Source: CAWHJB01 sp963698715
GTDB taxonomy: Bacteria > Chloroflexota > Anaerolineae > Anaerolineales > UBA4823
DNA: 64,000 bases
NCBI GenBank assembly: GCA_963698715.1
Contig: CAVORW010000003.1
Location: forward strand, 310,001-374,000
Direction: 5' to 3'
Part shown: positions 58,888 through 64,000 of the stretch, in pieces
Position numbering within the stretch: position 1 is the first letter of the stretch
Layout: each line of letters starts with the position of its first letter
Program-made: the position numbers and the translations under genes
Notes under the pieces: generated by a model
Told to the model about the DNA's origin: nothing
Databases searched by the model: none
Seen by the model: the letters and a program-made list of their open reading frames with translations, nothing else

Positions 58888-60121
58888 GTTTGGGTTGTCT
58901 TTGCTCAGGCTGCTTTTCAACTCGAGCTTCAAAGGCTCCATCACTGACCCGTACCCGGACCTGGTCTCCAGGGCGTACCTGCTGGATTGATCGGACGGTC
59001 TGACCTTCCATTCCCGTGACAACTGCATAGCCGCGTCCCAACACGGCCATTGGGTTTAAGGCAGCCAGCCTGTTTTGGAGCCCGCTGATTTCACTAATTT
59101 GCAGTTTATGCCGGTAGCGGATGGCTGCGATAGCCCGCCGATCCAGCTCATCCAGCCGCTGGCGGCCTGAGCGGATGCGGGTTTGGGGTGAGTACAGATG
59201 CAGCTGGCTTTCAGTGTGGTTTATGACCCAGCGGGCATTGGTTAACCGGGTTTGCAAGGCACGTCCGCTGCGGGCCAGCAAGTCTTGTAGGGAAACCAGC
59301 AGATCTACCCGGTTTGGGGTAGCCAGCTCGGCAGCAGCAGTTGGGGTGGGCGCCCGCAGATCGCTGACGAAATCCGCGATGGTGAAATCGGTCTCATGGC
59401 CGACTCCGCTGATGATCGGGATGGTGGATTCGGCGATGGCGCGTGCAACCCGTTCATCGTTAAATGCCCATAAATCTTCAATTGAACCCCCGCCACGGGC
59501 TAACAAGATCACATCCGGTTTGGCGAGTGTGTTAAGAGCCTGCAGCCCGGCGACAATCCCGGGCGGGGCTTCGTCGCCCTGGACCGGACTTGCTGCCAGG
59601 ATGACCTCTGCCAGGGGGTAGCGGCGGCGGATGGTGTTAAGGATGTCACGCAGGGCCGCGCCGGTAGGAGAAGTCACTATCCCGATTTTGTGCGGCCAGC
59701 GCGGCACAGGCCTTTTACGTTCTGAGTCGAACAGGCCTTCCGCTTCGAGCTTGGCTTTCAGCCGCAGGAATTCTTGGTATAGAACGCCCTCACCGACCGG
59801 GCGCAGCGTGTCGGCATAGAGCTGGTACTGTCCCGAGGCTTCGTAAATATTGATACTGCCGTGCACTTCGACCGCCTCGCCTTCGCGCGGTGTAAAACCC
59901 TGGCGGGCGACTGCCGCTCGCCACATCACACAACGCAGGGCGGCTCCAGCATCTTTGAGGGTGAAATACATATGCCCCGAGCTGGGCCGTGAAAGGTTGG
60001 AGATCTCTCCCTGTACCCACAGGTCCTGCAATTGGGCGTCACTTTCCAGTAGATCGCGCAGATAGCGTGTCAGGCGGGTGACGGACCAAAAATTCTGTTC
60101 GAAAAGGGATAGTTGTGACAT
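58880..60121 (-). CDS. xseA: Exodeoxyribonuclease VII large subunit
   Basis: From the ATG at 60121 the product has 413 residues; a frame to 60208 has no family-like sequence. XseA degrades single-stranded DNA from both ends with XseB. Marks: the OB-fold region LWVQGEISNLSRPSSGHMYF, then TLKDAGAALRCVMW, the catalytic part IGIVTSPTGAALRDILNTIR, then ARGGGSIEDLWAFNDERVAR, and GVGHETDFTIADFVSDLRAP. A coiled-coil region follows (about 265-360), and C-terminal GRGYAVVTGMEGQTVRSIQQ. Standard length and motifs; the transcript continues to the membrane gene and xseB. Confidence 0.94.
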   Translation of the reverse strand: MSQLSLFEQNFWSVTRLTRYLRDLLESDAQLQDLWVQGEISNLSRPSSGHMYFTLKDAGAALRCVMWRAAVARQGFTPREGEAVEVHGSINIYEASGQYQLYADTLRPVGEGVLYQEFLRLKAKLEAEGLFDSERKRPVPRWPHKIGIVTSPTGAALRDILNTIRRRYPLAEVILAASPVQGDEAPPGIVAGLQALNTLAKPDVILLARGGGSIEDLWAFNDERVARAIAESTIPIISGVGHETDFTIADFVSDLRAPTPTAAAELATPNRVDLLVSLQDLLARSGRALQTRLTNARWVINHTESQLHLYSPQTRIRSGRQRLDELDRRAIAAIRYRHKLQISEISGLQNRLAALNPMAVLGRGYAVVTGMEGQTVRSIQQVRPGDQVRVRVSDGAFEARVEKQPEQRQPKHE

Positions 60122-60604
60122 CGAACCCTGTCTGGAAACAATTAGCCTGGCCAAGAAGGCGGCACAGCGCAAATGAGGATACTCTGCTTCGCCCATGCTG
60201 TCAACCATATGAATCTACACGAGGGCAATATAAAGTTTTAGATTTGTTGTTCGGTTTGTGCGACAATCGCTCCACGAACCGAACAACATAATAATTTACC
60301 TGATAAAACTTGGGTGCTCTTATCGACACGGCAGATTTTCGTTTTGAGGTCAATTTCACCAGGCTGCCACTGGAATGGCTATGCTAGGACTATTCACCGA
60401 AGTGTGATTCTTTGCTACAATAGATTAGCGAGACCCTGGAGATTGAGCTTTTCTTTGGCTGCAAGTATTAACCTTCGGCAAGATGATCGCTAACCTGGGA
60501 AAAGCCGCCATGGATAGAGCCCAAATCCTAGTTGCTCGCCCACTAACCTGAGAGCCTGTCCTGTGTCCCATTGGGTGACCCCGGGCACGAATGGGAGTAA
60601 GGCT
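60122..60604. other. Divergent space between xseA and the HIT gene
   Basis: These 483 bases hold no gene. A keto-skewed hairpin with MITE-like flanks lies at 60230-60325 (stem 60247-60286). The remaining sequence shows no clear promoter or RNA by eye. Confidence 0.65.
60247..60286. repeat. Keto-skewed hairpin with degenerate MITE flanks
   Basis: TTGTTCGGTT (60247-60256) and AACCGAACAA (60277-60286) pair perfectly; after one mismatch GTG/CAC adds three pairs. The sequence is a variant of the GTGTTCGGTTTGTGC stem at 4012 and 21541. The flanks (AAAGTTTTAGATTTG on the left, AAAACTTGGGTGCTC on the right) resemble the worn terminal arms. Confidence 0.7.
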
Positions 60605-61099
60605 TTGAATCATCTTTGGTCCCCCTGGCGTATGTCTTATATTGAAAACCATATCCAAGAAGAGAATTGTGTTTTTTGCACTGCAGCCTCGCGTCCCGAT
60701 AGCGAAGAAAACCTGGTGATTTACCGCGGCCCGCTAGCCTTCATCATCCTCAACCGTTACCCTTATACCAGTGGTCATTTGATGGCAGTTCCTTACCAGC
60801 ACTGCTCCAGCCTGGGAGGTCTCGATCCGGAAACCAGGTCAGAGATGATGGAGCTGGTCCACAGTGCCACCCTGGTGCTCCAGACTGTCTACCGCCCCCA
60901 AGGCTATAATCTGGGTATGAATATTGGCGAAGCGGCTGGAGCTGGGATTGCCGAGCATATTCATTTCCATATCGTTCCCCGCTGGGGAGGCGACACAAAC
61001 TTTATGTCATCCCTGGCGGACACACGCGTGCTGCCGGAAGGGCTGGAAATTACCTACCGCCGGGTTAAGGCGGCATGGCTGGCGCAAACCGACCTGTAA
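60605..61099 (+). CDS. HIT family nucleotide-binding protein
   Basis: The product has 164 residues and probably starts with TTG at 60605 (GGGAG 8-12 bases upstream), because the family begins at about NHLWSPWRMSYIENH; the GTG at 60563 would add 14 residues without pattern. A CxxC (CVFC, near residue 24) is typical of the Ap4A-phosphorylase-like HIT branch. The histidine triad is AEHIHFHIVPRW near residue 120. HIT proteins hydrolyse or transfer nucleotides, often diadenosine polyphosphates. It is separated by 114 bases from the thiolase gene. Confidence 0.9.
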   Translation: MNHLWSPWRMSYIENHIQEENCVFCTAASRPDSEENLVIYRGPLAFIILNRYPYTSGHLMAVPYQHCSSLGGLDPETRSEMMELVHSATLVLQTVYRPQGYNLGMNIGEAAGAGIAEHIHFHIVPRWGGDTNFMSSLADTRVLPEGLEITYRRVKAAWLAQTDL

Positions 61100-61213
61100 A
61101 CTATTGCATTACCAGAGGGGATGGAGCCCGTGGAAAATATTAGGGCAATTGACGTGCTTGGAGCAAATACCTCCACAAACACCTATTTCATCTACCATTG
61201 ACAGGAGGCAATA

Positions 61214-62428
61214 ATGGCTAGGGATAATTCAGAAACGGAGGCGGTCATTTTGAGCGCAGTCCGGACGCCGTCCGGGCGTTTTCAGGGCAGCCTTAGCGGG
61301 CTGTCCGCCACGCAATTGGGGGCGATTGTCGTGCGGGCAGCTTGCCAGCGGGCTGGGCTGCCCGCTCTTGGGGACGTGGATGAGGTACTGATGGGCAATG
61401 TGGTGTCAGCCGGCCTGGGGCAGAACCCGGCCCGCCAGGCGGCCATTTTTGGCGGCCTGCCCAGCAGCGTTGGCGCAACAACTATCAACAAAGTCTGCGG
61501 CTCTGGGTTGAAGGCAGTCATGCTTTCGGCCCAGTCCATTCGAGCTGGGGATGGGCGCTTATTCGTGGCGGGCGGGATGGAAAGCATGAGCCGTGCGCCT
61601 TATTTGGTGGATGGACGGACAGGGACCCTGCGCTATGGGCATGCTCAGCTGACCGATGCCCTGCTGCACGACGGCCTGTGGGATCCATTTGAAAATTGGG
61701 GTATGGGAGACTCGGCGGAATTCATTGCAGCTGAATTCGATATCTCCCGCCAGGCGATGGATGAATTTGCCTGCGCCAGCCACCAGAAAGCCATTGCGAC
61801 TCAAGATCAGGGCCGGTTTCAGGCCGAGATTATCCCGGTAGAGTTGATGGACCGCAAGGGCCAGGTGACCGTGTTCGACACGGATGAATCACCCCGCAGG
61901 GATACATCCATGGATGGGCTTGCCAAATTGAAGCCAGCATTTCAAAAGGATGGTAGAGTAACTGCCGGAAATGCTCCGGGCTTAAACGACGGGGCCGCTG
62001 CTCTGGTAGTTGCCAGCCGGGCATATGCGCGTGCTCATGGATTGCAGCCGCTTGCCCGCATCGTGGGTTATTCCCAATCGGCGGTGGAGCCTAAGTACCT
62101 GTTTGATGCGCCTGCCAAGGCAATGCCGCGCCTGCTCGAGCAGATCGGCTGGAGCCTTCAGGATGTGGATCTGATCGAGTTAAATGAAGCCTTCGCCGCC
62201 CAGGCTCTGGCTAACGGCAAAGCCCTGGCTGACTTAGGCTGGGATTGGAGCAAGGTGAACGTGCATGGCGGGGCAATTGCCCTCGGACACCCGATTGGGG
62301 CCAGCGGAGCCCGGGTGCTGACCACCCTGATTTATGCGCTTAAAGGGCACGGTCTGCAGCGTGGGATTGCCTCTTTATGCCTGGGCGGGGCTGAAGCCGT
62401 GGCTCTGGCAGTCGAGCTGGAGGTCTAA
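61214..62428 (+). CDS. Acetyl-CoA acetyltransferase (thiolase)
   Basis: The product has 404 residues; AGGAGG lies 7 bases before the ATG. It is a biosynthetic-type thiolase: nucleophilic Cys in NKVCGSGLKAVMLSAQSIRA (near 93), NEAFAAQALA, catalytic His in NVHGGAIALGHPIGASGARV (near 360), and the second Cys in SLCLGGAEAVALAVELE, where the second Gly-rich stretch departs from the usual CIGGGMG. It condenses two acetyl-CoA or cleaves acetoacetyl-CoA. With the 3-hydroxyacyl-CoA dehydrogenase that follows by 100 bases it forms the first two steps of butyrate, 3-hydroxybutyrate or fatty-acid metabolism. Confidence 0.92.
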   Translation: MARDNSETEAVILSAVRTPSGRFQGSLSGLSATQLGAIVVRAACQRAGLPALGDVDEVLMGNVVSAGLGQNPARQAAIFGGLPSSVGATTINKVCGSGLKAVMLSAQSIRAGDGRLFVAGGMESMSRAPYLVDGRTGTLRYGHAQLTDALLHDGLWDPFENWGMGDSAEFIAAEFDISRQAMDEFACASHQKAIATQDQGRFQAEIIPVELMDRKGQVTVFDTDESPRRDTSMDGLAKLKPAFQKDGRVTAGNAPGLNDGAAALVVASRAYARAHGLQPLARIVGYSQSAVEPKYLFDAPAKAMPRLLEQIGWSLQDVDLIELNEAFAAQALANGKALADLGWDWSKVNVHGGAIALGHPIGASGARVLTTLIYALKGHGLQRGIASLCLGGAEAVALAVELEV

Positions 62429-62528
62429 AGTTTTACAACCTAGATTGCCCTCCAATTCTACATTGGAGAGAGTTGTTCCCTAATCTGTGCTATTTCCTGA
62501 GGTTCAAATTTTTTCACAAGGAGGCAGG

Positions 62529-63377
62529 ATGGCAATCCGGAATGTTTACGTGGTCGGCGCCGGCACCATGGGCAATGGGATCGCACAAACAGCAGCGGTC
62601 TCCGGCTATCAGGTCACCCTGATGGATGTTGATACTCAGCAACTGGAGCGGGCCAGAATCGCCATTGCGGCCTCAGTCGGCAAATTGGCGGGCAAAGGGG
62701 TCATAACCAGCGAGCAGCAGGCAGCCGCACAGGCAATCAAAATGGCTGCCGATCATGAGCAAGCTGGGCAGGCTGATCTAATCATCGAAGCGGCGACCGA
62801 AAACCCGGAGCTTAAATTAAAAATATTCAGCGAGCTGGATCGGATCGCCAAACCGGGTGTGATTCTGGCCTCCAACACTTCCTCGATCAGTCTAACCAAA
62901 ATTGCTGCGGCCACCCGGCGACCGGAACTGGTAATCGGGATGCATTTTATGAACCCTGTTCCTTTGATGCGCCTGGTAGAAGTAATTCGAGGTCTTGCTA
63001 CCTCGGATCTGACCACCCAGACAACCATGGATGTCTGCCGGGTGATGGGTAAAGAGCCCGTTGAAGCTAAAGATTTGCCAGGTTTTATTTCAAATCGGAT
63101 CCTGTGTCCGATGATCAATGAAGCGATCTTTGCCTTACAAGAAGGCATCGGCACACCGGAGGCGATTGATACGGTCATGAAGCTTGGGATGAACCATCCG
63201 ATGGGCCCTCTGACTCTCTGCGACCTGATCGGTCTGGATGTCGTCCTGTTTGTGATGGAAGTCTTGCAGCGCGATCTGGGCGATGATAAATATCGCCCTG
63301 CCTATATGCTGCGCAAGTTGGTGGATGCCGGACACCTGGGCCGTAAAACCGGCAAAGGCTTTTACGATTACAACTAG
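62529..63377 (+). CDS. 3-hydroxybutyryl-CoA / 3-hydroxyacyl-CoA dehydrogenase
   Basis: From the ATG at 62529 (AAGGAGG 7 bases upstream) the product has 282 residues, typical for Hbd. NAD site: NVYVVGAGTMGNGIAQTAAV at the N-terminus. The 3-hydroxyacyl-CoA dehydrogenase signature lies near IGMHFMNPVPLMRLVEVIRG, with catalytic His-Phe and Asn, and FISNRILCPMINEAIFALQE with GPLTLCDLIGLDVVLFVMEV. The paired Glu after HFMNP is kept. It converts acetoacetyl-CoA to 3-hydroxybutyryl-CoA with NADH or NADPH. No enoyl-CoA hydratase or butyryl-CoA dehydrogenase is visible before the window ends. Confidence 0.92.
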   Translation: MAIRNVYVVGAGTMGNGIAQTAAVSGYQVTLMDVDTQQLERARIAIAASVGKLAGKGVITSEQQAAAQAIKMAADHEQAGQADLIIEAATENPELKLKIFSELDRIAKPGVILASNTSSISLTKIAAATRRPELVIGMHFMNPVPLMRLVEVIRGLATSDLTTQTTMDVCRVMGKEPVEAKDLPGFISNRILCPMINEAIFALQEGIGTPEAIDTVMKLGMNHPMGPLTLCDLIGLDVVLFVMEVLQRDLGDDKYRPAYMLRKLVDAGHLGRKTGKGFYDYN

Positions 63378-63440
63378 AGGCAAAGCTCTTTCGCCGGCCT
63401 GACTTAGGATTTTTGGGTGGGAAATTCGGAGGGAAATGCA

Positions 63441-64000
63441 ATGGGTGAAGCAGTAGATTTTGTCATTATTGGTTCAGGCTTTGGGGGCAGTGTTTCGGCA
63501 ATGCGTTTGACCGAAAAGGGCTACCAGGTGCTGGTGTTGGAACGCGGTAAACGCTATCGCGATCAGGATTTCGCTAAAACGAACTGGAATGTTTTTAAAT
63601 ATCTATGGGCGCCAGCCTTGCGCTGTTTCGGCATCTTGCAGATCAGCCCCTTTCGGGATGTATTCGTGCTGCACGGCAGTGGGGTTGGGGGTGGCAGCCT
63701 GGGATATGCCAATGTGCTGATGCAGCCGGATGATAAGCTGTTCAATAACCCGTCATGGAGGCACCTGGCGGACTGGAAAACCATCTTGATGCCGCACTAC
63801 ACAACAGCTCGCAAGATGTTGGGGGTATCTCAAAATCCCCGTCTATGGACCTCTGACACAATTTTGCAGGGAATTTCTGCCGAATTGGGCATGGAAAGCA
63901 CATTTCATGCCGCTGATGTTGGTGCATTTTTCGGCAGCATCGCCCAGGAAGGCCGCGAATTTCCCGACCCATATTTTGGTGGAGAAGGCCCGCCTCGTTC
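63441..64000 (+). CDS. GMC-type FAD oxidoreductase, partial (N-terminal 186 residues)
   Basis: The frame is open from the ATG at 63441 (GGAGGG upstream) to the window edge. It starts with an FAD-binding Rossmann motif, FVIIGSGFGGSVSAMRLTEK, followed by VLVLERGKRYRDQDF, and has the GMC-like HGSGVGGGSLGYANVLMQPD (near residue 80). The sequence is nearest to cholesterol-oxidase-type bacterial GMC flavoproteins (MQPDDKLFNNPSWR-like part). Substrate unknown; it lies 63 bases after the 3-hydroxyacyl-CoA dehydrogenase, so it may belong to the same lipid- or steroid-degrading unit. Confidence 0.85.
   Translation, partial: MGEAVDFVIIGSGFGGSVSAMRLTEKGYQVLVLERGKRYRDQDFAKTNWNVFKYLWAPALRCFGILQISPFRDVFVLHGSGVGGGSLGYANVLMQPDDKLFNNPSWRHLADWKTILMPHYTTARKMLGVSQNPRLWTSDTILQGISAELGMESTFHAADVGAFFGSIAQEGREFPDPYFGGEGPPR

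Overview
The window looks like chromosomal DNA of a Chloroflexota bacterium, most likely of the class Anaerolineae. This is an inference from gene content, not from a marker gene. It rests on the MSMEG_4193-type phosphatase / DUF3090 / SCO1664 trio (known from Actinobacteria and Chloroflexi), a very large SARP-type regulator with tetratricopeptide repeats, a secreted protein ending in LFLPIIQH, a non-pyrrolysine MttB homologue, and an S1-domain protein with a degenerate acidic tail. GC content is moderate. No rRNA, tRNA or CRISPR array was seen.

Layout. Positions 1-4 kb: a membrane-fusion protein cut by the window edge, a DUF362 iron-sulphur protein, an EamA transporter, and a YedF-like DsrE protein behind a probable structured RNA leader with its own terminator. 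4-11.4 kb: a 1223-residue SARP/AAA/TPR regulator, a terminator, a small conserved-looking protein overlapping a secreted beta-helix/PKD protein, and a decayed von Willebrand lipoprotein gene. 11.5-15 kb: a multidomain hybrid histidine kinase. 16-25 kb: galT, a frameshifted 2-hydroxyacid dehydrogenase, a HAD hydrolase, and two KefB-like antiporters on either side of aspA. 25.4-26.8 kb: an ISKra4-like insertion sequence with intact ends. 27-37 kb: TrmO, an ADP-forming acyl-CoA synthetase fused to a GNAT domain, a GntR regulator with a clear operator, MttB, SMP-30, isochorismatase, SUKH and LysR genes. 37-44 kb: rarA, the phosphatase/DUF3090/SCO1664 set, homoserine dehydrogenase and the S1 protein. 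44-45.6 kb: a second insertion sequence with a 9-bp target duplication. 45.7-55.8 kb: aldo/keto reductase, Nudix, epimerase, thiolase, GHMP kinase, an ABC-2 exporter and an alkylation-repair pair (Tag and an alkyltransferase-like protein). 55.9-64 kb: murJ, a DUF212 protein, xseA/xseB with a gene between them, a HIT protein, then thiolase, 3-hydroxyacyl-CoA dehydrogenase and a GMC oxidoreductase cut by the window edge.

The most unusual signal is between the genes. At least ten intergenic spaces carry long, near-perfect hairpins with different sequences. Almost all share one compositional rule: a G/T-rich 5' arm and a C/A-rich 3' arm. Several are nested inside a second, degenerate outer inverted repeat. 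In one family the outer repeat resembles the terminal repeat of the resident ISKra4-like element, so these look like MITEs. Other points worth a look are the RNA leader upstream of the YedF-like gene, the operator overlapping the gntR promoter, the tandem copies of the xseB ribosome-binding region, and the phosphatase/DUF3090/SCO1664 set of unknown function.
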